Assembly: GCF_001704415.2 (NCBI RefSeq)
Contig: NC_030813.1
Span: 12,356,001 to 12,420,000 of the forward strand
DNA length: 64,000 bases
Source of the DNA: Capra hircus
Taxonomy: Eukaryota; Chordata; Mammalia; Artiodactyla; Bovidae
Direction of reading: 5' to 3'
The position numbers and the translations under genes are program-made. Every line of letters starts with the position of its first letter. Positions within the stretch are counted from its first letter, which is position 1. This document shows positions 11,941 to 25,784 of this stretch, in pieces. The notes beneath the pieces were generated by a model, which was given only the letters and a program-made list of their open reading frames with translations, was not told where the DNA came from and searched no databases.

Positions 11941-13936
11941 ACCCGCTTTTGTGCTGTGTGCTGTGAGGAACCATTGGAAAGCTTAGAGCTGGGATGTTAA
12001 GGATCTGTTTCTCTCGCAGTAGTGTGGTGAAGCAGTTATAGGAGGCCAGATGGAAGCAGAGGAAGTGGATGCTGCAGGAGTTCAACAACAACAACAAAAA
12101 AGATAGTGATTTAAGTAAGGGCAGGTGAGAAAAGAAACCTCAGTGTCATCTTGAGAAGGTGAATTGGACTTTTTGGAATGAACTGTAGATATGTATATTT
12201 ATATATATTACTGTATATATATATTTATATAGTAAATGTATAAAGAACATTCAGAGCTTAGAAAAGGACAGGAATTTAAAAGAACGGGATTCCTGCTCCT
12301 TTTACTGGGGCAGAACTGCAGAGCAAATTTCTCACTCATAACATAGCATCTTCAGCTCATTTTCCCTGGGGAGAACCTTCTCTTCCATCCATCCTTCCCT
12401 CTTCTGACGGAGTCTCTGTCTTAGTCCTAATTGAAGATAAAACTGAAAGGAAAATGTGACCACCTCACAGGATAACTGGAAGAGCTTAAAACATTTTACA
12501 ATGAGGAAAGTGTATAGAAACTCTGGTATTTCAGAATATCAGATAACAAACACAACACAATCTTCCAGAGGTACATCCGGGAACCGTTACTAGCCTATGT
12601 TAAATTTTTCTGTTCTGCAGGAAGTCCAGCTCTTGAGTTCAGAAAAGCTCCTTCTCTATTGTTTGTTCAGCATTCCCCGAAGTGATTCAGATTAAATGAA
12701 TCTGTTCTCTGGGTGGCAGAGATCATGTCCAGTGGCATTTGTCTCCATACACACATTCACTTGTTCATCTACCATATCGCTTCTGTGTTAAAGGTATTCT
12801 GCCAAATACTTGGCAACCAAAAAAAAAAAAAACCAAATTGCATAACCCTTCTAAATTTGAGTAAATTTATCAGACCACGACCCTATCTAATCACCAACCC
12901 CATACCCTGTTGATTCTCCTTTGCCAACCAGCACACTGTGGCACTGGCTGGAAACAGTTTTAATTATAGGCTTATCTGCATCTAGTGACCTAGTGGTAAG
13001 ATATTTGTGGTCTGATTGGGGAGTGACCACATCCTGTGGTTTAATGTTGTGTGTTTTTTTCTGTTTTTGAAGATTCTAAACTTAACTGTTTTCATTTCAT
13101 GTTTCCACTGACTTATTTATAGTAATAGCTAAGCATTTATGCTTCAAAAATTTGAATTGATATATTTTTACATACCACATGGGTGTTTGGTTATATTGTA
13201 CTTGATGATGTCCTACTATGTTATATATTTTCTAGTTTTTTAAGGTTAGGGATCATCATATCCATCCACTAGTATATGTCTCATACATAGACATTTTGTA
13301 AATACTTGTTTTAGAAAAAGAAATGTGCAAGTGACTGGAAAGACAGAAGTTTTATATCCCCTCTTTAAAGGAAGATTTTAATAACAGAAATTCTCCATAC
13401 TTCCACTTCTCTGTTTTAAATGATTTCATATTTGCATCTACTCTTTCCCAGGATTGTTTATTAAGCTACTTCTTTTTCAAGTAATGTTTTTGAGCTACTA
13501 ATATGTCTCAGGCATTCTGTTAGACTTTGGTGTTACTCTGCGTTTTGGGATATCTCATAGGAGATACGAAAAAAATGAATCAGACATAGTATTTGCCATT
13601 CCTGATCTTGAGATACAGTTAGGGATTTAGGTGTAGAGCAGGTGGTCTCAGTGCCATGTGTAATTTAAACAAAACAAGCACAGTGTGTTGTTGGTGGGTT
13701 TTAGGGAAGCCTTCCTGGAAAAGCCTTGGGCTTCTTTCTTGAAGAGTGTAAACTGAAAGAAAACAGAATATAGGCCATCTAGGCATTATCAGCAGGGAAT
13801 CATTAAAAACACATGGAGATATAATGCATGTAGCTGAAGTCTAAGGCAATTTATGTGAAATAAAAAGAGCTCTGCAAGAGAGCCACCCCATGAGGTCTGT
13901 GTATGCAATGGTAAGGTCTTGAAACTATATGCTACA

Positions 13937-14306
13937 GATGCTTTTGAACTGTGGTGTTGGAGAAGACTCTTGAGAGTCCCCTGGACTGAAAGGAGATCCA
14001 ACCAGTCCATCCTAAAGGAAATCAGTCCTGAAGATTCATTGGAAGGACTGATCCTGAAGCTGAAACTCTAATACTTTGGCCACCTGATACAAAGAACTGA
14101 CTCATTGGAGAAGACCCTGATGCTGGGAAGGGTTGAAGGTGGGAGGAGAAGGGGACAACAGAGGATGAGATGGTTGGATAGCATCACTGACATGATGGGC
14201 ATGAGTTTGAATAGGCACTGGGAGCTGGTGATGGACAGGGAGTCCTGGCGTGCTGCAGTCCATGGGGTCACAAAGAGCCAGACATGACTCAGTAACTGAA
14301 CTGAAT
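13937..14306 (+). mobile_element. BovB 3'-region fragment
   Basis: It begins in the coding remnant (tgaactgtggtgttggagaa) and runs through gggagctggtgatggacagg to the tail cagtaactgaactgaatgag. About 370 bp, 5'-truncated. Confidence 0.9.
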
Positions 14307-14384
14307 GAGTCTTAGCTTTACGGAAGAAGGTCAGTGATGCCTTGACGTTGCTCTTGAGGCCCATATGTGCAAAACGCTCCTAGT

Positions 14385-14535
14385 AAGAAGACATAGAGAA
14401 TGGGTAGCCATGGAAGAGCTTGTAGCAGGGAAGTCATAGGATCATATTTGCTTTTTTTTTTTTTTGGCAGATCGTGCTGGTTGCAATGTGGGACAAGGTA
14501 AAAATGGAACAGGGTGACTAGTCACAAATCTGATC
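14385..14535 (-). repeat. Probable L2 fragment
   Basis: Motifs typical of L2 read on the opposite strand: agggaagtcataggatcata, then a T-run, then agatcgtgctggttgcaatg. Assignment rests on resemblance only. Confidence 0.45.
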
Positions 14536-15159
14536 TGTTTCTCTGGTTCAGAGATTATGTGAGCTTGGCAGCAGTAGGAAGAATGAAAAAATATTAGAGT
14601 GAATCAAGAAATATTTAGAAGGCAAAATTAACAGAGCTTATTAACTGATAGAGAAAAAAGGATAAAGTTAGTCAAGCATAATTAGCCAGGTTGTTGGCTT
14701 GGTTAACTTCATTGTACTATTTAATGAGATTTGGGATATGAGAGGAGAAGCAGGTCTTGTTATAAAGACAATACAGTTAATTGAATTTAAGGTGCTTTGG
14801 GGACATCCAAGCTCCATATTCACTGTCATGCATAGCCAGTTTGAATCACAGGAAGTATCATTTGCACAAAAGATCATCTTACTCCATGTCAAAATTTAAG
14901 GAGGTGACTGCTAGGGAAACAAAGGAGTGTTTATGAATGAGACAGGAAATTCCTAGAAGCAGACTCTCATGGAAACAAGAAAATATGGAACTATTGGTCA
15001 GGAGTGCTAAAAGCAGTGCAGACCCAGTGTAAGGTGCAGAGTGACGTACATGAGATGTGAGAGTGCTGATGAGCGTTCTGGCGACATCCCCTCAGTGTGG
15101 CGTGGACGACGAGAGCACTGAGATCAGGAGGGAGCTTGGAGGAGTCAAGACGCAGGGGT

Positions 15160-17000
15160 GCTTTTTCTTATGTTTTATTGGAGCATAGTTGATTAACAAT
15201 GTTGTGTTAGTTATGGGTATACAGCAAAGTGACTCTCTTATACATCTACAAATATTTATTCTTTTTCAAATTCTTTTCCCACTTAAGTTATTACAGAATA
15301 TTGAACAGAGCCCCCTGTGCTAAAGAGTAGGTCCTTGTTGGTTATCTATTTTAAATATGTACGTGTCAGTCCAAACCCCCTAATTATCTCTCCCGACCAC
15401 CATTTCTTCCTGGTAACTGTAAGTTCGTTCTTTAAGTCTGTGAGTCTGTTTCTGTTTTGTCAGTAAGTTCATTTGTATCTTTTTTTTTTTTTAGATTCCC
15501 CATAGAAGCGATACCATGGTATTTGTCTTTCTCTATCTGACTCACTTCACTTAGTATTCAACACGGTCATCTCCAGGTCCATCCACGTTACTGCAGATGG
15601 CATTATTCCATTCTTTTCCAAAGGCTGAGTGATATCACTTATATAGCGCCACGTCTTCTTTATCCATTCATCTGCTGATGGACACTTAGGATGCTTCCAC
15701 ATCTGGGCTATTGCAAAACTGCAGTGAACACTGAGGTGCATGCATCCTTTCCAGCCGTGTTTCTCTCTGGAGATATAATCAGGAGTGGGATTCCTGGGTC
15801 ACATGGTAACTCTAGTGTTTTAAGGAACCTCCATACTGTTCTCCATAGAATCTGTACCAATTTACATTCCCACCAACAGTGTAGGAGGGTTCCGTTTTCT
15901 CCACACCCTCTCTAGCATTTGTTGTTTGTAGACTTTTTGATGTTGGTGATTATGACTGGTGCGAGGTGATACCTCATTATAGTTTTGATTTTCATTTCTC
16001 TGATATGATTAGAGATGTTGAGCATCTTTTCATGTGCCTCTTGGCCATCTGTAGGCCTTCTTTGGAGAAATGTCTCTTTAAGTCTTCTGCCCATTTTTTT
16101 GATTGGGTTGATTATTTTTTGATAGTGAATCACATGCGTTCTTTGTGAAGTTTGGAGGCTAATTCCATGTCGATCATATTGTTCACAAATATTTTCTCCC
16201 ATTCTGTGGGTTGTCTTTTTGTTTTGTTTATAGTTTCCTTTGATGTGCAAAAGCTTTTGAGTTTAATTAGGTCCCATTTGTTTACTTTTATTTTTATTTC
16301 CATTGATTAAAGAAATGGATCAAAAAAGATTTATGTCAGAGTTTTCTGCTTATATTCTCCTCTAAGAGTTTTATAATATCTGGTCTTATACTTAGGACTT
16401 TACTCCATTTCAAGTTTATTTTTGTGTATAGTATTTAGTAAAGAGTGTATGGTATTTAAAGAATGTTCTAATTTCTTTTTTTTTTTTTTTGTATGTAGCT
16501 TTCCAGTTTTCCGAGCACAATTTGCTGAAGAAACTGTATTTTCTCCATTGTATATTCTTGCCTCCTTTGTCATAGATAAGGTGACCATAGGAGTATGGGT
16601 TTATCTCTGGGCTTTCTTTTCTGTTCCATGGATCTGTATTTCTGGTTTTATGCCAGAGCTGTACTGTCTTGATTACTGTAGCTTTGTAGTATAGTCTGAA
16701 GTCAGGGAGCCTGATCTGATTCCTCCTGCTATGTTTTTCTTTCTCGTGATTGTTTGTCTGTTTGGGATCACTGTGTTTCTATACAAAGTGTAAAGTTTCT
16801 TGTTATAATTCTGTGAAAAATGGCATTAGTAATTTGATAGGGATTGCATTGAATCTGTAGATCACTGTGGGTAGTATAGTCATTTTCACAATATTGGTTC
16901 TTCCAATCCAAGAACATGGTATATCTTTCTATCTGTTTATGTCATCTTGATTTCTTTCATCAGTATCTTATAGTTTTCTGAGTACAGATCTTTTGCCTCC
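15160..17000 (-). mobile_element. L1 element, 3' half (interrupted)
   Basis: This is the L1 3' UTR and ORF2 region in reverse. The 3' end begins near 15166 (ttttattggagcatagttga). ORF2 remnants include the region complementary to the reverse-strand frame 15912-16250 (IKTIMRYHLAPVIITNIKKS) and 16400-16588. It is broken at 17000 by a BovB insertion and continues at 17975. Confidence 0.88.
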
Positions 17001-17974
17001 TTCAGTTCAGTTCAGTTCTGTCACTCAGTCGTGTCTGACTCTTTGCAGCCCCATGAATTGCAGCATGCCAGGCCTCCCTGTCTATCACCAACTCCCAGAG
17101 TTCACTGAAACTCATGTCCATTGACTCGGTGATGCCATCCAGCCATCTCATCCTCTGTCGTCCCCTTTTCCTCCTGCCCCCAATCCCTCCCAGCATCAGA
17201 GTCTTTTCCAATGAGTCAACTCTTGGCATGAGGTGGCCAAAGTACTGGAGTTTCAGCTTTAGCATCAGTCCTTCCAATGAACACCCAAAAATGATCTCCT
17301 TTAGAATGGACTAGTTGGATCTCCTTTTAGTCCAAGGGACTCTCAAGAGTCTTCTCCAACACCACAGTTCAAAAGCATCAATTCTTCGGTGCTCAGCTTT
17401 CTTCACAGTCCAACTCTCACATCCATACGTGACCGCTGGAAAACCATAACCTTGACTATATGGACCTTTGTTGGCAAAGTAATGTCTCTGCTTTTTAATA
17501 TGTTATCTAGGTTGGTCATAACTTTCCTTCCAAGGAGTAAGCGTCTTTTAATTTCATGGCAGCAGTCACCATCTGCAGTGATTTTAGAGCCCCCCAAAAT
17601 AAAATCTGACACTGCTTCCACTGTTTCCCCATCTATTTCCCATGAAGTGATGGGACCAGATGCTGTGATCTTCGTTTTCTGAATGTGGAGCTTTAAGCCA
17701 ACCTTTCACTCTCCTCTTTCACTTTCATCAAGAGGCTCTTTAGTTCCTCTTCACTTTCTGCCCTAAGGGTGGTGTCATCTGCATATCTGAAGTGAAGTGA
17801 AGTGAAGTTGCTCAGTCGTGTCTGACTCTGCGACCCCATGGACTGTAGCCTACCAGGCTCGTCCCTCCATGGGATTCTCCAGGCAAGAGTACTGGAGTGA
17901 GTTGCCATTTCCTTCTTCCGGCAATCTTGATTCCAGCTTGTGCTTCTTCCAGCCCAGTGTTTCTCATGATGTGC
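17001..17974 (-). mobile_element. BovB LINE inserted in L1
   Basis: It begins with TTCAGTTCAG repeats (BovB tail) and runs in reverse through the C-terminal region to the reverse-transcriptase core, ending near ttctcatgatgt. The L1 target is duplicated as TTTGCCTCC at 16992-17000 and 17975-17983, an exact 9-bp target-site duplication. A SINE piece interrupts it at 17789-17916. Confidence 0.92.
17789..17916 (-). mobile_element. Bov-A/Bov-tA SINE piece inside the BovB
   Basis: agtgaagtgaagtgaagttg and the SINE body (tccaggcaagagtactggag) replace the BovB sequence between gcatatctga and ccggcaatcttgattcc. Compared with the BovB copy at 35021-35060, about 16 bp of BovB are missing at the junction. 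The tRNA-like head is absent. Confidence 0.85.
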
Positions 17975-18290
17975 TTTGCCTCCTTAGATAGATTAATTCC
18001 TAGGTATTTTATTCTTTTTGTCTCAGTGGTAAGTTGGATTGTTTTCTTAATTTCTCTTTCTGGTCTTTCATTGTTAGTGTATAGGAATCCAAGAGATTTC
18101 TTTGCATTAATTTTGTATTCTGGAACTTTACCAATTTCATTGATTAACTCTAGTAGTTTTCTGGTGGTATCTTTAGGATTTTCTATATAGTAGTATCCTG
18201 CCATCTACAGTGGTAGTTGTACTTCTTTTCCAATTTTTATTCCTTTTATTCCATTTTCTTCTCTAATTACCATGGCTTGGACTTAAAAAG
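17975..18290 (-). mobile_element. L1 ORF2 segment (continuation after the BovB insert)
   Basis: It resumes the L1 with ttagatagattaattcctag and continues through ORF2 complement (tctggtctttcattgttagt, ccaatttcattgattaactc) to about 18290. Confidence 0.85.
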
Positions 18291-18659
18291 CTATGGTGGA
18301 TAAAAGTAGGGACTAGGATTCTTTTTGAGGAAAAATAATAGGCCATGGTCACAAATTCTGATATGTGTATAAAGTATAAGTTTATACTTTAAACTTATGT
18401 TAGCTATTCCGGTCCTTGCCTGCATCTTTGACCTTGTCATTAGCCAGAATTGCTTCAAGGAACTAAAAGGGTAGAGTGAGGGAAGAGCTAAGTAGACAGT
18501 TAAGTCAATGAAAATAATAAATGGAGGGCATGTGTGGGAAGGGGTGGAGGTGACCATATATAGGTGATATGGGTAACAGTTGAGGGGATGATAGATAGTA
18601 ATACGGCACATGGCATAAACCCCAGAGGAGTAGGGTTTTCTACAAGTAAATGAAAGAAA

Positions 18660-18905
18660 CATGTATATTTACATTTTTGCAACAATATGCATGTACTGAG
18701 TTATTTTATATTCTGCTACTTTCCCTGATACTATAAACACATTTTTTGTTCATATATCACCTTCATTGTTATAAATTTAGTGTTAGTGTAATACCATATT
18801 GTTGCGTGATAATTATTAACCCATTCTTGCAAAGATGGTCCTTTAGGGTATTTCTCTGATTTTGTTGTTAGTGATAATGCTATATTAAATAGCTCCTCTT
18901 ACATA
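18660..18905. repeat. Possible very old L1 fragment
   Basis: T-rich sequence with ttgttatttaata-like and tgataatgctatattaaata motifs reminiscent of old L1 ORF2 complement. Weak resemblance only. Confidence 0.3.
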
Positions 18906-19587
18906 GTTTTGAAACTCTTAATTTAATTCAGATGCTTCTAAGTTTAATGATTTTGTAGCTTTCAAGCAGCATAAAATGCAAATTCCTAATGGGAGAACCT
19001 AGCAGTCACCCAGAATTCCTTTTGTAAATGTAATAGTACTATTTTAATCTAACAAATTATAATCTAAGTATAGTGTACCTCAGGTCAAAGACTCAAGGAT
19101 GATGGCAAGAATAAAGGACACAGAGAAGGAATTATGCCCAGAGTAAATAATTGGAATATTTCAAATTCAAAGAATGAAGGAAAAAAGATATTGTTCTTAA
19201 AAGGTCAGTGATAGTTTATATATATATAAAAGTCTTCCCATTTGGTGCTCATTTATTTCAGTTTGGGTATCAGGCAGTTAAGTAGCTTTAGGGTAAATAA
19301 TTAAAATAAGGTAACATTTTATAAATGGGAAAGTAGATATTTAATAGATACAAATGGAAGTTTAAAAGAAGCATGAGTGTTTATTTCATAGATTTCACTA
19401 AGAGATTATTAAATTCTAAGGCTAGCTTCCTTTTACACCATCACAGTCTATATTTTTCACTAAATTCTTCCCTCCTCTATTTCCAAGGACTGCTAATGTT
19501 AAAATTTGCTTAAGCAAAATACAAATTATAACATTGACTAATATTTAGGGGATTTACGACACTATGCTGAATTTTCTTGTTCCTTCT

Positions 19588-19705
19588 TGTTCTTTTTTTT
19601 ATTGGAGGATAATTGCTTTATAATGTTGTGGTGGTCTCTACTGCATATCATCACGAATCAGTCATAATTATATATAAATCCCCACTTACTTGTTCTTTAT
19701 ACAGA
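19588..19705 (-). mobile_element. L1 3'-end fragment
   Basis: ttttattggaggataattgc followed by tttataatgttgtggtggtc matches the reversed ruminant L1 3' terminus seen again at 32396. Confidence 0.65.
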
Positions 19706-22700
19706 GTTGAATATAGGTACACCACAGACTTGAATTAACTAAAATAGAATTCCATGTGTTAGACTTGAAATCTCGGGTTCAGAGCATCTGTGGTTTTTAT
19801 TTGGCATCACGCTGAAGTTGATTAGCATTATGCTTACTTAGCATTTATATTCCAGGGATTATGTGTTATCACTAATAAGTCCTACAAATACAGTGTTTAA
19901 TATGTATGTAAGAATATATTTCATCTTTAAATCCACATCTAAAGATCATGTTGTCTTCTTAGTGACTAGTGATAAAACTACTACTAACTGTGAATTAGGA
20001 GTTTGTAGTTCTGCAGTAATTAATTAAATTAAACCTTATATTCCTGAGAAGCTAATTGTATATTTTAGAAAAAAACCCATTAAACCAAATGATTAAACCA
20101 ATAAATTAAGCATTAACACAGCAGCTTGTGCATAATAAGCAACAAATAGTTTTTACTCAGTGAACAGTTAATTATTAAGTTTAAGCACCTGTCTTTCTGA
20201 GCTATTGTGATAAAAATGGAGCCAATCTAAGATTGGGTAGATTCTTGTAGGTAGCGATTAAGTACAAATTTGTTACTCCTTTTGTATGTTACCTTGAATA
20301 AGAAACATTAGTACATGCAGTTAGAGTTCAGGTGAGAAAATTTGATAATTTAGGTAATTTGACAGATAATAAGCTGATTTACATCCCTTTTGGAAGGTAG
20401 TATAGGTAATGCACAAATGCACAAATAGGTGATTCATTTTTTTTTAATTGACAGTAATTGAATGATCCAGGTCTTTCTATTCTAGATAAACAACATGCTA
20501 AGAAAGTAGTTATAAATGAGATTTCAAATAAGTACTTAACACAATAATTTGCCTGTAGCATTTTGATGTAAGATTCTTAGCTATTTCTTAAGGGAATTCT
20601 GACAAAGAAGTTACCAGAACCAGAGGAGTTGCTTCTCATTTGCAGAGGACACAAAGAAGGTTCTATTCCATTTTATCTAGAAGAAATGTAGTTTCCTTTC
20701 CTTAGGAAAAAAAAAATCCATATTTTAGAAATGTGGCTATTCAGCTAATTATTCTGAATTCCTATAGCTTTACCGTGATTCTCATTTTTTAAAATTCACT
20801 GAGCATTGTATAGCCAATAAAAAGTTAGATAAAATTACCATAGCAAATGGAACTCTGTGTTTTTCTCACTTATGAAGTAAATGGGTGTGTGTGCAAGTGT
20901 GTGCATACTCATGTGCAATAAATCATTGTAGTATTCCAGTGACCCAACTAAAAAATACAAAGTAAAAAAATATGAAATCCATTGTCCAATAATAAATGTA
21001 GTGCATTGGCAATAGAGTCTTCAAGCTGAAACGTGAAGAAGAATTTGTGAGGATGAGTGCTAAACCTAGACACAGGTACTAAATTACTTATTTGCTATTG
21101 ACTAAATCAAAAGATTGGGAATATAACCAAGACTAATTCTTGGTATATTTGTAAAAATAAGATTACTCTCCCAGGCATTCCTTCAAGAAGCATTATTTCT
21201 GTAACCTGTGTGAAAATTAATCCAGCATTATATTTTGAAAAAACACACTATAGATTCTAGTTTGAGTCTTTGTTCATGTATTTGGGGAAATGTTGTGATA
21301 TTAGAAATTAATTTATGACTAGTTTCCAATGTGAAAGCATGACCACTAGAGCATACCAAAAGGAATGTTGTTAAAAGTAGGAAGATTTTTAGCATCTGGA
21401 AATCCCTTTAATAAGGTATATACGGAGTATTCATTGTGACAACAGACAGAAACAATGCAGAGACCCAATAAGAAGACTGAGATTCCTGTTTCCAATCCTT
21501 TTGACCCTTTTCTCTCTCCGTCTTTCTCCAGCTAAACTCCCATCTCTGCCTTGACATTACTGTCCCGTGCTTCCTCCTGGCCTGCCCTTCCTCATTTATG
21601 TGTTAATACATCCCTTCTCCAACAACCTCTCAGTCTTGAAGGTTTCTCTGACCCCCAGAAAGAATTTTAATTCTCTCTTCTGTGACTTGATTACCCCCTC
21701 CTGTCGTTTCACTTTTCCTATATACGAAGATTGTGACTTCTTGAATTCATATAGCAGTAGTGTAATGCCCTCTGTGAAAATGGAGAAAGTGGCAGGAATT
21801 GTTCACAAGCTCCATCAGGTGACAGGCTATGAAAGGACCCCCAGCGTTACTGATATTATGTATTATTCCAGGGCGGATGGTACTTGTTTACCAGTGAGCT
21901 CTTAACAGAGTCCACACTCATGCTAATTTTTCTTCATCACACCAAAAAGATGAGTATTGGATGAAACATTTTTTACTTACAGGTGCACGTGGTTCCTATG
22001 TAAATGAGAAGAGTTTCTAGTTACTAGGATTTGCCAGGTCTTAAGGATTTAAAAACAGACGTATGCTTTGACGCATATTCCACAGGAAGATAATTTTCAA
22101 CTTATTAGTCTGCTTTTTCCAGTAGAACAAATGCTTGATGATAAAACTTACAGTTTGATTCTTTATATTCCTCTCTGTTGGTATGGGCAAGCCTCGTACA
22201 TATCAGGGATACAGTTCAGTAATATTTGTAGAATTAGCTTGTAAAAGATTCTGAGGTATAGGTGACAAGCCTAACTCCTCATAGTTATTTATGCCATCAG
22301 GAAGAAAAAGTTAGAACACATCTGTCTCTAACTGGAGAACTCAGTGGGGATATTCTTATTATTCCCTGAATTCACAAAACAATAAACACCAGCAAATAGC
22401 TTGCAGCCACATAAGCTTGAGTCCCTCCTTTGTAAACATTTGCACACCCAGAGGCATCAGTGTTTTAGAGCATTGTCTTACAAGGATGGATCACTGAATC
22501 CCTAGGCTCCCTCATCTGTCGTCTCTAGTCCAGGAGTCTTTCCGGAGTAATGTTGGTCAGAAATATGTTAGAATTTGGGTTTGGGGGTATAAATTCACCC
22601 ATCATTTGCAGTCGCTTGCCTGCTTTCGTAAGGTGATCCAAGCATTTTGTGGCTAAATATAGGCCCATTCTTCTGGTGGCTAAAGCCAACTTTGAGATGA

Positions 22701-23081
22701 ATCACTGAGATAAACAAACTGTTTCAGTCCAGTTAATTTGTGAAACCAAACGTAGCTGCAGTAATATTTTCAGTCAAAGGCAGTTGTCTTGGCATTAACA
22801 GTGAAAACAGGAATTGACAGGAAAATCCAGTAGAACCTCAGAAGCAGTCCTTGGCTGGTTCTGTATATGTAAGAAGATTAATGATTTGTAGTTTATGAGG
22901 TGATGATGATCACTTAGTAACATTCATCAGAGTGTTAATGGCAGAATCTTTTTTTTTTTAAGTGATTATCATTTTTCTCTGGTTATCCAGGCAAAATAAA
23001 TAACAAAATATGGGCAAAAATGGTGGTATTGCAAGAGATTATTTAATGGCAGTGATTTCAATATGAAGCTAAACTTATAAT

Positions 23082-23292
23082 GGGCTTCTCAGGTGGGGCT
23101 AGTGGTAAAGAACCTGCTTGCCAGTGCAGGAGATGTAAGAGAGAGACGTGGGTTGGATCCCTGGGTCAGGAAGATCCCCTGGAGGAGGGCATAGTAACCC
23201 GCTCCAGTATTCTTGCCTGGAGAATCCCATGGACAGAGCAGCCTGGTGGGCTGCAATCCGTAGGGTTGCAAAGAGTTGGACATGACTGAAGA
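23082..23292 (+). mobile_element. Bov-tA SINE
   Basis: Diverged head gggcttctcaggtggggcta, with body catggacagagcagcctggt through gttggacatgactgaag. Confidence 0.9.
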
Positions 23293-23517
23293 TTTAGACA
23301 CCTGCCGATTTAGAATAATCTTGTCCATGTTGTAGTGCTTGAAACTTAGTCTAGTAAATGACAAGGCATAGCAAAGTATCAAGACTTTATCTTTTATGTA
23401 GCGGTACTTCTGATAACTTTACTGAATTCCAGTTGTGCAGTTAATAGATAATTTCTCCACACTACTCAAACTGTTTCTAATCAGGTAGATTTTTACACTC
23501 TTTTAAAAACATAAAGC

Positions 23518-23738
23518 GAAGTGAAGTGAAGTTGCTCAGTCGTGTCCGACTCTTTGCAATCCCATGTACTGTAGCCTACCAGGCTCTGAGGAACCTTTCA
23601 GTCCATGGAATTTTCCAGGCAAGAGTACTGGAGTGGGTTGCCATTTCCTTCTCCAGAAGATCTTCCCAACCCAGGGATCGAACCCGGGTCTCCCGCATTG
23701 CGGGCAGACGCTTTACCGTCTGAGCCACCAGGGAAGCC
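23518..23738 (-). mobile_element. Bov-tA SINE
   Basis: Reverse copy with GTGAA repeats, body, and an almost intact tRNA-Glu-like head (gatcgaacccgggtctcccg ... gagccaccagggaagcc). Low divergence suggests a relatively young copy. Confidence 0.93.
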
Positions 23739-23969
23739 TTTGTACATTTTCTTTTATGATTCTTCAGAATATCCATGGGATATGCAAATGTATAAATGGT
23801 GATTGCTTTCATTCTTGTTTTTGGTTTTTATTTTATGCACATTAGAGTATTGCCTATCAAGTACATTGTAAATACATCTTGATCATACATGTATGATATG
23901 TTAGAAATCTCATTTCTTGAAATGAGAATCTATTTATTTTTTAATAAGGGGAACATTATACACATATAT

Positions 23970-24175
23970 GGGCGTCCCTGGTGGCTCAGTGGTAAAGAAT
24001 CTGCCCACCAATGCAGAAGACACGCGTTTGATCCTTGGGTTGGAAAGATCCCCTGGAGAAGGAAATGGCAGCCCACTGTAGCATTCTTGCCTGGGCAATC
24101 CCATGAACAGAGGAGCCTTGCAGGCTATAGTCCACGGAGCCACAAAAGAGTCAGACACAACTTAGCAACAAACAG
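23970..24175 (+). mobile_element. Bov-tA SINE
   Basis: Head gggcgtccctggtggctcag, body gatcccctggagaaggaaat, end gtcagacacaacttagcaac. Confidence 0.9.
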
Positions 24176-24860
24176 CTAAAATGTGTGTATACACATGATA
24201 TATACAAAACTAATACATATAATTTATAAATTACTAAAAATATTGATGTCATAAAATATCAATGACTTCATTATTATTTTTTTTAAACTTGCTATAAATA
24301 CATAAATTGACTTCTTTTTAAAATGTGACTAGGATATGCAGTTAGCTTGGATAGGTGAAGCAGAATGGAATTTTTCTCTCTATGATATATTTATACTGCA
24401 AATTACCTGAGTGTTGAAAAACATTTCTCCTTTGCTCTTGTATCTTCACCTGAAGACTATTGTTCCCAAACTGGGGGGTCCAGGCTGTAACCAATTCCCT
24501 TCAGTCAGATCCCTCACCTCCAAGAATGTCTTACACATTTGTGCTTGGGCCCGGCTTCAGCTCCAAGGACTGGAAATCTAAGGAACCAGAGCCCCTGCTT
24601 GGCAAGGAAGCCTGATGCCTCAGTAGGGCTGTCGCCACATCTGCCTGGACGGATTGTCAGTTATGTCAGTTTTCCTTTTCTTTTTAGATAGGCACGGGCA
24701 CTGGAGATGTGAGTGTATTATTACACCAGTTCATCCATCCTCAGAAAATACATTCAGGTGCCACATGGGATTTTGGTGAACTAAGACTGGACTGGTGCAA
24801 ACAGTGTAATTGTGAGTCATCAGTTGCCAAAGAGATAGCCTGCCCCTGAGTATGCCAGGG

Positions 24861-24935
24861 CGCTTCCCTGGTGGCCAGATAGTAGAGAGTCTGCCTACAA
24901 TGCAGGAGACCCAGGCTCCATCCCTAGGTCAGGAC
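24861..24935 (+). mobile_element. Bov-tA head fragment
   Basis: Only the tRNA-like head is present (gcgcttccctggtggccaga ... ctacaatgcaggagacccag), with an internal deletion after ccctaggtcagga. Confidence 0.75.
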
Positions 24936-25784
24936 CCTCAATATACCAACCCCAAGTCAAAAACGGTATGTTCCATGATAAGACATGAGGGGGCAAACGA
25001 TTCTGCTGATCTCCAAAGACAGCTTGCACAGCCTTAAGTTTCAGTTTTAAGATTTCCATTAGGACTTACAAAGGATTGTAGAAACGGCTCACACAGACGC
25101 TGAAGAAAGACCGTTTGCTTCACATTGGATATTCCCAGGGTGCGAACACTTCGTGTGCCTCACTGGCTGTCTCTGGGCATGCTAAAGAGGCCCTAGGGTC
25201 GTGGTGGTCATGTCTTGGTGAGGAGGGGACAATATGAGCGGAATTACTCATGGAACTTTGTCAGATATGGAGACTGTTGGTGTTTCTGTGCCATTCAGAG
25301 AAAACTCCGGGTGCGAGCACGCTGCTTAGAGCGGAAGGCGGGGTCAGATCTCTCCCTTTGCTCCTTGGCTTGTGCCCTTGTGTAGAGCACAGATTGTAAC
25401 AGCCCTCATCTCATGGCTCTGAATAGGGGGAAAAATGCTGTATCTTCTCTTTGCATTTTATGAATAGGCAAAATACAGCACACAAAAATCTTGGCCTGAC
25501 CTGACCTCACCCAGTTGGCTAATAACAAGCCAGTTATTATGTTGAATCTGCTTCATTCTCATGAGCATGCTGCCTAAAGTGAAAAGTAACAGTGGAACAA
25601 ATTATCACTTTTAACAGCTAGCTGATACAGAACTTTTCATTAGCACTCAAGATGATGGTGTGGATAACTTTCTATCTCTCTCTGGAACTCATAAAGGAAT
25701 AGGAAATAGCAATATTTATTTAGTCTTCATCACATTGTACTTTTTTGTTGTCCTCATATTATTATCATCAAATAATTTGTTGTG

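Noticed and set aside
15912..16250. 112-codon open frame on the - strand as a gene
   Set aside because: It is degraded L1 ORF2 sequence inside a reverse-oriented L1.
21540..21910. Possible exon or retrocopy in the 112-codon open frame at 21567-21905
   Set aside because: No recognisable protein motif, no matching splice sites and a composition like old L2/intron sequence. Not supported.
23660..23738. tRNA gene-like sequence with GGTTCGA-type box (complement) in SINE heads
   Set aside because: It is the tRNA-Glu-derived head of Bov-tA. The cloverleaf is not complete and it is fused to a SINE body.
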